Positions 39,676-51,211 of a stretch of DNA of 64,000 nucleotides are shown in pieces. The stretch lies in assembly GCA_013397795.1 (NCBI GenBank), contig VZTJ01005553.1:2503208-2567207 (forward strand). The letters run 5' to 3'. Numbering within the stretch: position 1 is the first letter of the stretch; each line of letters starts with the position of its first letter. The notes under the pieces were generated by a model that was given only the letters and a program-made list of their open reading frames with translations, made no database searches and was not told where the DNA came from. The stretch is from Orthonyx spaldingii (taxonomy: Eukaryota > Chordata > Aves > Passeriformes > Orthonychidae). The position numbers were made by a program, and so were the translations under genes.

Positions 39676-42600
39676 GTCCTAAGAAGTGCAACAGGTGCTA
39701 GTCTTATCATAGCATAGATAGTCTATACCAAAGTATAAATATTTATTCATCATGTTCAGGTTGGTAAAATGAGAACCCCATCTCTGGTTTGCCTGTCTTA
39801 GCACCACTGTGTGCACACAGAGGCGTAGAAACCCTCAGAAGCTGCAACCAGAGACTGCAATTAGCCTCATTAGCAATTAGGAGGGAAGGGGCACAGAGGT
39901 CCTTTTGTATATTCAGCACAACGAGGCTAAGCCAGACACAATTTGGTGCAAGCTCTTTCAGTACTGCTTGCTAAATTCCCCCTACTCAAAAGATTAATTC
40001 TTGAAATTGGAGAACGGCCGGACTCCTGCTTTAGGGAGCTACCTGAGTGACAAGCAAAGTGGCTGCGGAAGATGACATTGCCTTGAAAAGTGAATGAGTC
40101 TTGCCCTCTAATAGCAGAGAAAAAATATGATATACTGCTTATTTTGCTTTCCCAGCATCAGGGAGCATTTGATCTTATCAGCTTCCCAGAGACAACGCCA
40201 GGCCTCAGCTCTCAAAAGAGATGAAAACACATCCCACTTCTGCACTGTGTCCCATATCACCACCTAAGCTCAGCATCTTTGAGTGGCTCAGACTCTTCGC
40301 AACAGGAAATATGGTAAGAAGCATTATCAACAGGAAAGAGGATCACAAGCTTTAAAGCATGATTAAACAGGATAACAATTCCTCAAACATACTAGATTGC
40401 ATGAATATTCATCAGTGATTACACCCAGTGTAAATTCAGATTCACATAAATTATAATGAAAAGGCAGCTAGCCAGTGACTGTCTACTTTTTCTTGAGACA
40501 GAAAATCAACCATCTTTACATAATGGAAATTCAAAGATGAGAAAGAGCAAAGAACAGTTCACAAAAAATGCAGGAAACACCTGCAAGATAAAGGTGGAAT
40601 ATACGTGGCAATCCTGGTAGATCTGCTGAGCATGATCTGTGTCACTAAGTTTTCAAAACCGAACGAAACCATGACAATGATGACAAGCACAATGTCATTA
40701 TTCACAAAAATTACTTCTTCAGCAATAGTTTTCACTGAGATGGTTTGTATGTTTCCCTTTCCTATGCGCTTTACTACTACGCCCCCAAAAACAGTGTCTC
40801 CTTTCAGTTATCTCTCCATACTTCCCTGATTTTTCACAGTTCATTAAACACTGTTGCAACACAAAACCTTATTTGTGGTTCTTTAATTGTCATGCAACTC
40901 CAATTTAATCCATTATCCTCCTGAATATAACTTTATTTTCAGATATTCTAGGATTCTAAAGTGGAGGGAAAGAAAAGCAAGTGATTAATGACTCCCACAA
41001 GCTCGTATTACTTAGGCATAATTTAGACTCAGCATTAGAGTCGTGAACCCCAGGCTTCTATTCTTGGTTCAAGTAGTTGCTTGTTCTGTGACTTCAGGGA
41101 AGCAAAAGCTACCGTTCTCTGTGTTTGAAACAGATATTTCCTTTATCCCTTTATTTATCCCTGGAGGTTTGAAAGGACTTACCATTCAGCATCAAACTTT
41201 GCTACAATTATTCATGCTCTACTTTGACTCCCAAAGCCGTCAACAAACTGGAAGTGAGTAGAGCTGGTTTAGCTCCAGAACTGGAAGGGGTACTGGACAT
41301 GAGCTCAGGGCCACAGCAGGTGTATGGGTGTGACTGTGGACTCACGTGTATAACACACACAGTTGTGAGCTGGTGTAAGTAGGCGCTTAGCACAGACTTT
41401 AAGGCAGGACAAAAACGTGGAGGTAGAGTGACTGAGTTCATCCTAAGCATTTATTGAATAGACTGTATAGACTGGAAAGAACATTCATCATCCAGGTTAC
41501 TTTTTACATTACTTTTTTACATTTACTGCTCAGTGCTTGAATTTTTATTCCTCATATAAATTTTCGCTATAATACTCTTTTGGTGTCATAGAAACCATTT
41601 TACATTTGCTGATATATTTCAAGAAATGGTATCAAAGTGCACAGCAAATTCAAGGGAAAAGGGCACAACAGTTCTGACTTGTAGATTTTTATGTTCTACT
41701 GGTCTGAAGAAATGAATAGTCTATAATCATATTTGAAGTGTAATACACTGGGTTATTGTTACTGCAGACACGGTGGATTTTACATGGACAAAATACTGTG
41801 TCGATATAGTTGCACTCAGAAACAAAGAGAACTCGAATAGAAATTAAAATCTATATAAGAATGAATATTGTAATGGCAACATTACTCATTTACATTGCTC
41901 CATTGAGATCCATTGCAAATTCCCACAATCAACTTACTGTAGCTGATGCCAATAGGTGCTGAGTATATTGAGACTATTACATGTTCAGTTTTCTGTTTGG
42001 AAGTAAAACTAGTTCCCATCTGTAGTAAATGTACAGCTATAATACATACATTGATTGATTTTGTTTATCTCTTCTAATTCAAATGTACTGCCTGATTTTT
42101 TAAGCTTCCCTTAGCTGCTGGAAGAGTGACCATTTCGATTGGCAGAGATGGTATCACTACATAATTACATTAAAACATCCTTTTACTACCTCACAGCATT
42201 TGTTGATTTTATGTCACTGCTGCTCAGTTATCATGCAGAGATGTTGCACTGTGATGGATAAATTGCAAAGCAATGCCAGGACATCGTTATTACAGCCTCA
42301 TCATTTCACTAAATTAATTTCATTTGGTAGTGCCTCTATTTTTTTCTTATCAGATAACAGAAAGGATTTCTTTGTCCCTCTCTTGGTGTGGGAGGGAGTG
42401 TCTCCAGGAGATCTGCTCCATTCCCTGATCATTCTCCCTAACAATTGCAATTTATCAGAGAGGCACAAATTTGCAAGCACCACAGGGGGCAGGATGTTAT
42501 GCCTGTTCTCTCTCCCTGAATTCAGATACAAAGGGAGATGCAAGCATGTGGGTAGTCTGAGAAAGACATAAACGAGAGGGTGAACCTCTCTCTATATGAG

Positions 42601-45600
42601 ATAAGAGCCACAGGCAACACTGGGATCTTACTGAATTCTGTAGGACTTCTATGCACAAACACAAATGTCTTCACAACCGTGGGCATGTTCACTCAAGCAC
42701 ACTGAAATCAGTCTAGACAAATTCAATGCACATTTACTATGAGGAAGAGGACAAGAAGCGGGTAGCCTGCCCCACACACTGTTAGGTCTCAAGTGGCATT
42801 GTGGCTGAGTAGCCACTGCCCATCTTCCCTTGCTATATCAGCACTCAACTCACTTACGAAGAACTAATATATTCAAAGGAATGCCAGTAATTCACCACAG
42901 TGGGTCAAGCTTTGCTTTCGTTTAAACTCATGGCACCACTGTAATTATTATGAGCTTCCAAGGTCTTTACCAAGAGAAAAAGTGAATCCAGTCCACGTCT
43001 TCTAATGGTATCCTTACATCCCTATTTGCTGCACTTTTATGTGAGCAAAGCACTGTTATTGTATGTGAATGCCAGGAACAAATCACAATGATTTGCAGCG
43101 TTAGTAAGTTCATAGAAAATCAATATGGACCTTTAATCTTCACTACATCTTACATCTCAAATGTAAAACTAGGAGTTGGAAGAAAATGTCTTCATTGCTG
43201 TAATAGGAATTAAATATTTGACAATTATCTCGTATTTTTACATATTGATATAAATGTATATAAATTTAATATTTGACATATAAATGAAAATTTATCTCGG
43301 GATGAATGTTATTTAGACCAAAAAGAACTACTGAAAATGGTCTCAGAACAAGGTGTTGCAATCTGAAATCCCGATAGCTACCACTGCTACAAAAAGGTAG
43401 TGAAAGGTAAAAAGCATAAGAAAGAGGTAGGTGTAAGATGACTTCAGCTAAGTATGCTTTAAAAGACAGAGGTCTGGTCTAACCCAAAGATTCAGCAGCA
43501 GTGTAAAACAACCAGATTTTCAGTCCACTGGCTTCAAGGCTACCCTTACAAAGGGTCACAGAGAGAATTAGTCTCAACCAACCAGTCTAATGGAATTAAC
43601 TAAGGAAAGTGGGAAAACTGTTACTATCAGACTTCTCTGACACCAAAAGAACAAAGACCCAACTGAACAGACACAGCTACCACTCTTCTGGAGTCAAGGA
43701 TCCCCAAATCCTGCCAAGATGGAATACCTGCAGCTTGCATCCTAGTGAAGAAAACATCAGATAGAAACTATATTTTTTTCAAGGTGATACAGTCTCAAAA
43801 GTCAGTGATGAACACAACACATAACGAACCAGTCCCAAAACTGTGACCACAGAAGTAGAAAACAAGATTAAAACACTGTCATGTCTCTCTCCTCCCCAGT
43901 GAAACATTGCAGATATGGATGGTTTGGAACAAAGTGATGACCTACAGACAGCAGCAAATGAGGATGAATGAAGAAGCAACTAATTGGAGTACAAATACTT
44001 ACATTAGGAAGACATCACAATGAGACTGCACAAGAGGAACACCAGTATCCTGATCAAGAGGTATACTGGGAGACAATAAGCAGGAATATGTTAATAGAGG
44101 GCAGAATTAGAGGATCACTGCAAGAGAGAATGCAAAGAGGGGTTTTTCACTCTCAGTATTTACAAAAACTCACCCCAAAAAGCATCAGCTCGACAAACTG
44201 TGACATCAGCAATGCAGTAGATTGCAAAATATTGATAAGACATGAAGGCACCAAAATTGCAGATCATCTAAATAAATTCTTTCAGAACCTGAATATCAGT
44301 CAACATGCAGGAATCTGAGAGGCAAATGAAATGATAGAGTTGTTTAGGCTGGAAATGGAATCAAGAAGCATCGCTCTCTCTTGCAACAGGTTTTCCTTCA
44401 ACAGTTTTCTTAAAATATGAAAACGTGATGCTACAGATGAAGATGCAGGTGATGGAAACACAGCTGGAACTGGCAGTAAGGGATACACAGCTGTTACATG
44501 AGTAGGTAGCAATGTGGGAAAGTGCAACATTACACTAACCTGCACTGAAGTCCTAAGGGTTAAAATCAAGGACTACAAGAATAATTGACTGCTCTGTTAT
44601 AAGTTTCAGGTCTGTGGTGTATGACATTGATTGATAAGTGATTAAAAAGGCTATTAGCACTCCCTCAGAAAGCTCTGATACCTGGGATTGATACAATCTG
44701 ATACAAACAAGGCATCTTTCATAAAAACAGTCAACAGCAAAACCTGGGGTGTCCCTGAACTTCAGGCTGAATTGCTGTTAACAAAGACAATTGCTTTAAA
44801 CAAAGGTAAGAACTTCTAACAGAATTTTTTAGCAAAAGCTTTCAAGGAAAATATATATAGGAAAGCAAAACAGAACCTATGGAGATGACATCCATATTGG
44901 TAGTTGTGAAGACACTGTCCTGCTAGAGAAACAAATGAAAGACTGACATCAGCACTCTGGTCTGGGAAAGCGTGCAAGTTCTTCTTTAATGCGAAACCAA
45001 GCCCAGTCTGTCATCTTATTCTTTTCAAAGGAGCAGGCTAAAACCAAGGGAAACAGAAGATAATGAAAGCTTACAATAAGGTTTTCATTGTGCCTTTTGA
45101 TTCATCAGTGGCAATTTTATCACATTTCCTTAAGTGCAGGTGTAAAATCAAATTTAGCTCCAAATAACCATGCAACCAGCATCACTTTCATTGAGCATGA
45201 ATCATAGCACGTCTTGAACAAGTTATTATTCTTAGATTAAAAACAGAATCAGCAGTCTTAATTCCATGTTGCCTTACATCAGATGTAATTATTTATACTA
45301 GGATAGAGGGAGGGCCAAGTGGCTTTACATTCACCATTAAGGTTTAACATCCACTCACTGCTGGGGAAACATCTATGCAAGGTACAGTGCAAAAGAAAAT
45401 TAGCTCTGATGGTTTCATATCTGCCAAAGTCATTTGAGTCTTGTCAGAAAAGCATATATTTCACCCCCTAGCAGACTTCACTAATTTCCCATAGCCCCAT
45501 AGTGTTTCCTTGACAGTTCAGGAAATATACTCAACACTCTGCTGGAGGCTTTCCATCCCACTCCTGCCATTAGCACTTCCCTGCCATGCCGACACTCAGT

Positions 45601-48270
45601 GAGTGGATGCTGGCCTCTCCCATTCTATATTACTCTGTAAAGGTTTGGTAGAGACTGTAAAGCCAAAAGGTTTGAGAAGTCATCCCCTGGCTCATGCCTT
45701 GTTGAAGCAGAAAACTGACATGTCCTGGAAGCAGAGGGTTGTTGAGAAGGCAGCTAGACCTTCATGTATATCTTCTTCACTCTGTCTGTTCCCTGTGGGA
45801 AGACAGGGAGTAACATACACCTATAAATTTAAGCCCAAATAAAAATATTAAGGTCTTTCTGTTTGCTTACTTTACTAGCTGAGATTGAGTCTGAGGACAC
45901 AGGTGCAATACTGAGAGATGTTTCCTCCAACTTCATCCTTGCACTTCTCAACACTTAATACACATACATGTATCCAGGGCCTGACCTTCCTTGGGAAACT
46001 CTGACATCATAACAAGACCATTTAACCACAGTCCCAGACCTAACATGAGTCAAAAGTCTGAGATGGAGTTCCCAAATGCCCCTGGTCTGACTGTTTCATT
46101 GGCTTTGGGATAAGCAATTTATCTCTCCAGGCAAGGCTGTCAGAGTGTCTCATGAGCAAGGTTCTGTTTAATGTTCTCACTCACCAGCAGCGCCTTGGTG
46201 GCCTGACATTAAATTAAGAAACAGCAGGAAGAGGACTGAAAAGTTGTCCAGTCTGCAATCCATGTCCAGCATTTAAGACTGAAAGGAGCCAACTCCTTTG
46301 TGTGCTTGCGCAGCCAGGACTAGTAGAGCCCTGAGGAGGGGAAAAAGAGGAATATGAAACTTGTGCAGGCAGAAAAGCTGCATGGACATCTTCATCCTAG
46401 ACACAGGATGGGATAGGAAACTGAGGAACAGGTGCAAATGACTTGCAAGGTAGCTGGGCTTTTCTCACCACCATGTTAGATGTAAAAGATAACAAACTTG
46501 CAAAATTCCATTTAAAAAACCCATCTTGGTGTCTGAGTTCCATTTTCAGCACCTCCTCATTAAGTAATGAGGCAGATGGACAGCAAATCCTGAGTAAATT
46601 GTCTCTGCTGGCACTCACACAAGCTGGGCATGCAGCTCAAACAGTGATGCCCTTTCCCAGATTCTACTCCAGTAGCGCTGTACCTTCTGTGCTGCACATC
46701 CAAGTTCAAACATATTAAACAGTACTCTTAAGCAACGTTATGATAAAGAGATTGCATTCCACCATCTCTAATGTCTTCTCTAGACTGTCAAGAAACCCAT
46801 CTCTAGAAGTAAATTCATATTACTTCAACCTGTAACCTGTAACCACTACTAACCACTAGCCTGTGTTTATGAAAACCATTAATTTCAGCCATTCACCTTC
46901 CTTTTTTCATAAAAAGCAGTGCAATCTCAGCAAAAGGTTAGAGCCCAGGAGAAAAAGAGACAGCACAAAAAACCAGGAAAGCAGAAAAGGGAAGCAATAT
47001 GTATTTGCAAATAGTGAATTGTCCTATGAACTCATGACTGCAATTAGGCTGATTTCTCTTCTAACTCAATGTGCAAGGCCTTGGGACTCTCATTATTAAC
47101 ATATGAGCATATTGGACAATTCACAGTCCTAGTTTTCTATACAGATTTTTCTACTGTAATTCCACAAACTTCAAAACATTCTTCACAGTTTATTTAACCA
47201 AAAGGATTGCTTAACTTTTTCTAAATTAAAAAAAAATAAAAAAATTTAAATGTTAGTGTATTAAAGGAATTAAATTCTGCTGTCTGACAGCTGTGGGTAC
47301 ACAAGCTTGACCATCTGTAATTCTAGTGTGAAAAGCAACCTAAATCCCCCTCTGTCTTCTCCAAGGCTCAGACATGCCCTATCAGTCACTGAAGGCTTTC
47401 CAGATACGCACTGCTCAGTAACACATTCACAGTTCATACAACAACAAGCCCCAAATCCTGCCCCAGAGGTAAGCAGACACTTGGTTCAAGATGTTTTGTT
47501 CTGTCTGTCAAGCAGAGAAAGCCTCTTTAGCTGAAAGATAACAGTTCATGTGTTGACACAGAAGGATACACAGCAGATTACTTTTGAAAAAAATTATTCT
47601 AGGAGAGAAAAAAATTGAGATAATTGTGTGTTGTACACTACTCCCACCCTCTACATTTTTAAAAGGAAAATAATTCTCTAGAAAGTGTTTCAGCTTTCCA
47701 TAAAGACATGGACTACAGATATTCATGGGAAAAGGCACATATTCCTGACATCTCGCTCATGGCTTCACATTTGGAGAGGAAATGCATACTAGTTACTCAA
47801 AGGTTCAGAGCAGTTCTCTCACCTCTCAGCCCTTACCTTTTCATTGAAGGTAATGTCTGCCTTCCAGAAAAATCACCAATATCTTCCACAATTTTTTAAT
47901 CTCATGTAGTCTGTTCATATATCCTTTTACCTTAGTGTTGCCAGATTAAGCCTTTCTTGCCATTCTTGGTAACATCAGGGCTTGCATTTTCTCCCGAACA
48001 TGACTACTTGGTAATCTGTTGGGAGACGGTGTCCCAGGGCTGTAGAAAACTTGCTTGCAAAGCAGAGAAATCAGTGACTTCTCTGAAGTCAAATCCAACA
48101 CCCAGAGTCACTGTGGATGTCCTCGCTGTCAGCTCCATGTACCATGTGTGCTCAAGATTAGACAAGATGAGCAAAGACAGGACAAACATAGTTAAATTGT
48201 CTAATCTGTGGCCTTTGACTGTGACAGCAGTGATAATAATAAAATGCCTACAACCACACTTCTGAAGATT

Positions 48271-48288
48271 AAAAAAAAAAAAAAAAAA
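48271..48288. repeat. A18 homopolymer
   Basis: Eighteen consecutive A residues on the plus strand, not attached to any retroposon I recognise. On the minus strand it forms a T tract followed by AATCTTCAG, which mimics a strong splice acceptor. Confidence 0.9.
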
Positions 48289-48736
48289 GGTTTGAATTAA
48301 CCCCTCATTACTGGGGAAGAAAGGCAGCTTTCCCTGCATGACTGATGAACACTATTCGTCTTTTCCCGACTACTGCTTGCAGGGATAGGTACAAAGGGAA
48401 ACAATACAAAGCAGCAATACAAAGCAGAAAAGCTGTCCCCAGGTTTTGGCTGCAGTTGTTTGAATTACTGGAGACAAATCACGGGGAAGGTTTAGTCCTG
48501 TGGCACCAGCTTCAGTGTAGGTGGAAGAAAGGAGAACTTTGGCACGTATGCAGTGTAAAGAGTGGGAGCACGCTGTGGATCCCCACTTGATGATTTCAAG
48601 GAGGGAAAAATACCCTTTGGGTTTGTCTGCTTTCTGAAATCCATGCCGTGAACCCAGCAGCAGAATCTGACTTTCATAATGCAACAAAAAACTTGCAAAG
48701 CAAAAGACTTCTATAAACAAATACTGTATAAAAGAC

Positions 48737-48816
48737 CTGCATAACTGGATGATGTCATTAATGAGGCTGATATCACTTGACTTGCTTTGTTTCATTTCAC
48801 TCAACAGATCTTGTGT
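48737..48816 (-). CDS. Candidate 80-nt internal exon of an unidentified gene
   Basis: On the minus strand a good acceptor-like TTGGTTTTCTTCCACAG precedes an 80-nt segment open in only one frame. It begins with the codons for TQDLLSEMKQSKSS and ends at a donor-like TGCAG then GTCTTT. It leaves two bases (AG) of a split codon. The peptide is polar and helix-like. The donor is weak beyond GT, and the reading frame continues past it for about another 115 codons, so the exon boundary is not forced by a stop. I do not recognise the protein. The LTR immediately upstream on this strand would then be intronic. Confidence 0.18.
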
Positions 48817-48944
48817 CTGTGGAAGAAAACCAAGCAGCTATTTTTACCATGGAGATGATATCTGATAATGATGGTTTTTTCATTTATTTGTGTGAGGGTG
48901 GAGTTCAGACGTGATGACAAAAGTCCAATCTCTGCCTTTCCTTA

Positions 48945-49533
48945 TGTGCTGGTTTTGGCCTGTGTTGTTTTTATAGTGAATTGTTTTTATAGTGGCTAGA
49001 TTGAAGCTGTGTTTTGGATTTCTGCGGAACACAGGGTTGATAATATAGGGATGATTCTCTTATTGCTGAGCAGGTTTTACACAGAGCCAAGGCCCTTTCT
49101 GCTTTTTGTGCTGCCATGCTGGGGTGGAAGTTGGGTGTACAGGAGAGACTGGGAGGAGACACAGCTGGGACAGGTGACCCAAACTGACCAAAGGGACCAT
49201 ATGACATCATCTTCAGTATATAAATAGGGAGAAGAGGAGGAAGGGGGGGACATTTGGAGTGGATGTTTTGGCTTCCCAAGTCAGTGTTATGCATGATGCA
49301 GCCCTGCTCTCCCGGAGGTGGTGGAACACCTCCCTGCCCATGGGAAGATGAATTAATTCCTTGTTTTGCCTTGCTTGTGTGTGCAGCTTTTGCTTTCCCT
49401 ATTAAACTCTCTTTATCTCAGTCCATAGTTTTTCCAGCTTTTACCCTTCCAATTCTCTCTCTGATCCTGCTGGTGGGGGAGTCAGCAAGCAGCTGCCTGG
49501 CACTTTGTTTCCAGCTGAGGTGAAACCACACCA
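48945..49533 (+). mobile_element. Solo LTR of an avian ERVL-like endogenous retrovirus
   Basis: The 589-bp element starts TGTGCTGGTTTTGG and ends CCACACCA, giving the TG...CA termini of an LTR. It is bracketed by a perfect 5-bp direct repeat, CCTTA at 48940-48944 and 49534-49538. Five bases is the usual duplication for ERVL-type integration. Inside are a TATA box (TATATAAATAGG at about 49217) and a polyadenylation-type ATTAAA at about 49402 followed by CTCTCTTTATCTCAGTCC. The sequence matches my memory of a widespread bird LTR family. No internal retroviral region adjoins it, so it is a solo LTR left by recombination between the two LTRs of a provirus. Confidence 0.92.
49216..49227 (+). promoter_or_regulatory. 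LTR TATA box
   Basis: GTATATAAATAGG-type TATA motif within the solo LTR, downstream of GACATCATCTTCAG. It marks the former U3/R promoter. Whether it still drives transcription is unknown. Confidence 0.6.
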
Positions 49534-50150
49534 CCTTAAAACAAACACAGTCTTGTGACCCACAAATGCTATGTGAAAATCACATAGAAAAAATAGCATT
49601 TAATTTCTGGAATACTTTTCTCTAGGAAAAAAAAAATCAACAACCCAAACAAACCAAAACCAGATCAAACTAACTCACTAGGTTCAATTTAAAAGTAGGG
49701 CACTGTCTCTCCCAACTCCACTACACAGGCTGCGGAGTTTTACTCAGAACCAAAAAATGCAAACCACAATTAATTTTCCTTAAACATTTGGATGAAAACT
49801 GCAGCCATTTAAGAACTATTTCAAGAACAGTGCAACTGTATGTGCAGTAGGACACTCAGGCAGTGATGCTAGCTGGACTGTCCTTCCATGTACATCACCC
49901 TCACAGGGTTACACCTTCACTTTTCTCTAGTAGCTCATTGCTGTGCTTTTTCTAATTTCTTTGTTTCCTCAGTACACCAAGGGACTCACCTCCAAAGCCA
50001 TGACAGGTCCTGAATGCAAGTAGTACTTCTAGCTGAGAAGAAATTACCCTAGCGGCTTAGTTGCCACGTAGCTCCTATATACACACACTACAATAAAAAC
50101 CACTCACCACGGAGTCCAAATATCTTCCACCTTTTTCTACTGAAGAGCTG
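49534..50150. other. Unique DNA between two solo LTRs
   Basis: About 610 bp of ordinary AT-rich sequence with no retroviral internal motif. This argues that the two LTRs are independent insertions rather than ends of one provirus. Confidence 0.6.
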
Positions 50151-50531
50151 TGTTGGCTTTGTGTGACAAAGTTTTTGTAGTGGAGGGCTGTGGGTGTGGC
50201 TTCTATGAGAAGCTGTCAGAAGCTTCCCCCATGTCCAACAGAGCCAGTGCCAGTCAGCTCCAAGATGGACCCATCGGCGATGGTGGCAGAGTCTCTGGGA
50301 TAATGTATTTAACAAGGGGAAAAAACAGCAGCTGCAGCCAGAAATAATAGTGAGAACATGTGAGAGGAACAGCCCTGCAGACACCGTGGTCAGTGCAGAA
50401 GGAGGGGCAGGAGGTGCTCCAGGTACCAGAGCAGAGGCTCCCTTCCAGCCCCTGGTGCAGCCCACGGTGAGGCAGCTGTGCCCCTGCAGCCCACGGAGGA
50501 CCAGAGGGATGGAGAGATCCACCTGCAGCCC

Positions 50532-50805
50532 GTGGAGGATCCCACAGCAGAGCAGGTGGATGCCTGAAGGAGGCTGTGACTGTGGGGAAGCCCATACTGA
50601 AGAAGGCTCCTGGCCTTTCTGGCCTGTGGCCCAGTGGAGAGAGGAGCCCAAGCTGGAGCAGTCTGTTCCTGAAGGACTGCACCATGTGGAAGAGACCCAC
50701 ACTAGAGCAGTACATGAAGAAGTGCAGCCTGTGGGAAGTAACCACACTGGAGAAGTTTGTTGAGGACTGTCTCCTGTGGGAGGGACTCCACCCTGGAAGA
50801 GGGGA
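50532..50805 (+). repeat. Degenerate tandem repeat inside the long LTR
   Basis: Units open with GTGGRAGR and carry a central CCCACRCTGGAGCAG-like core. They start at about 50532, 50582, 50634, 50686, 50731 and 50776, with spacings of 45-52 bp. Related CTGCAGCCCACGG units extend the array back to about 50450. Because the units are GC-rich and mostly lack stops, they create long spurious open frames on both strands, including a 266-codon minus-strand frame (50088-50888). Confidence 0.8.
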
Positions 50806-51020
50806 AGAGTGTGAAGAATCTTTCCCCTGAGGAGGAAGGAGCAGAAGAGACAGTGTGTGATGTGCTGACCACAGCCCCCATTCCCCATCCCCTTGCCCTG
50901 CTGCGTGGGAGGAAGTAGAGAGATCAGGAGTGAAGCTGAGCCCAGGAAGGAGGGAGGGGTGGGAAGCAGGTGTTTCAGGTTGTGATTTTACTTCCCATTA
51001 TCCTATTTTGCTATCTTTGG

Positions 51021-51028
51021 TAATAAAT
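51021..51028 (+). terminator. LTR polyadenylation signal
   Basis: An AATAAA hexamer in GGTAATAAATTAAAC inside the long LTR, at the expected place before the R/U5 end. It could cause premature polyadenylation of plus-strand transcripts. Confidence 0.55.
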
Positions 51029-51211
51029 TAAACTAATTTTCCCAAGTGAAGTACACTTTGCCCATGACAGTAACTGGTGAGAGATCTATCTCTGCCCTTA
51101 TCTTGACCAAAGAGTAATGCATCATATGTACTCTCCCCTGTCCAGATGAGGAGAGGAGGGATAGGGTGACTTGGTGTGCCACTGGCATCCATCCATGGTC
51201 CACGCATCACA

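Larger units (their letters stand above)
34581..48944. other. 14-kb stretch with no recognised transposon
   Basis: I find no CR1, LTR or other known repeat here, only simple tracts: an AT-rich tract at 39594-39675 and T/A homopolymers. Open frames such as 42200-42571 (plus), 43968-44318 (plus), 46443-46718 (plus) and 48370-48804 (minus) have no recognisable domain. The 43968-44318 frame faintly recalls the linker before a LINE reverse transcriptase, but too weakly to call. One minus-strand exon candidate (48737-48816) has its own entry. Confidence 0.45.
50151..51211 (+). mobile_element. Long solo LTR of a second avian endogenous retrovirus family
   Basis: The ~1.06-kb element starts TGTTGGCTTTGTGTGACAAAG and ends CCACGCATCACA. 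It matches my memory of a common long bird LTR: GGCTTCTATGAGAAGCTGTC and the block around GAAGCTTCCCCCATGTCCA near the start, GGGATAATGTATTTAACAAG (TATA-like, about 50298), AACAGCCCTGCAGACACC, GGAGGGGCAGGAGGTGCTCC, and GGTAATAAATTAAACTAATT (AATAAA at about 51023) near the end. The family name is from memory and left open. The centre is an array of ~45-52-bp repeats. Flanking bases (GAGCTG upstream, AGAAAT downstream) do not form a clear target duplication. No internal viral genes adjoin. Confidence 0.88.

Noticed and set aside
42200..42571. 123-codon plus-strand open frame
   Set aside because: Composition and lack of any domain or splice context suggest chance. The opposite strand is also partly open.
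43968..44318. 116-codon plus-strand frame with a KIADHLNKFF segment recalling the linker before a LINE reverse transcriptase
   Set aside because: The similarity is one short segment with no reverse-transcriptase motif downstream, so it is not enough to call a LINE or a gene.
48004..48339. 111-codon minus-strand frame following a T18 tract that mimics a strong splice acceptor
   Set aside because: The acceptor is created by the homopolymer. Reading from the 48737-48816 candidate in the correct phase runs into a stop after about 20 codons, and the frame itself has no recognisable motif.
50088..50888. 266-codon minus-strand open frame, the longest in the window, with several overlapping frames on both strands
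   Set aside because: It lies almost wholly within the long LTR and its GC-rich tandem repeat, antisense to the element. The repeat structure explains the lack of stops, and no protein motif is present.
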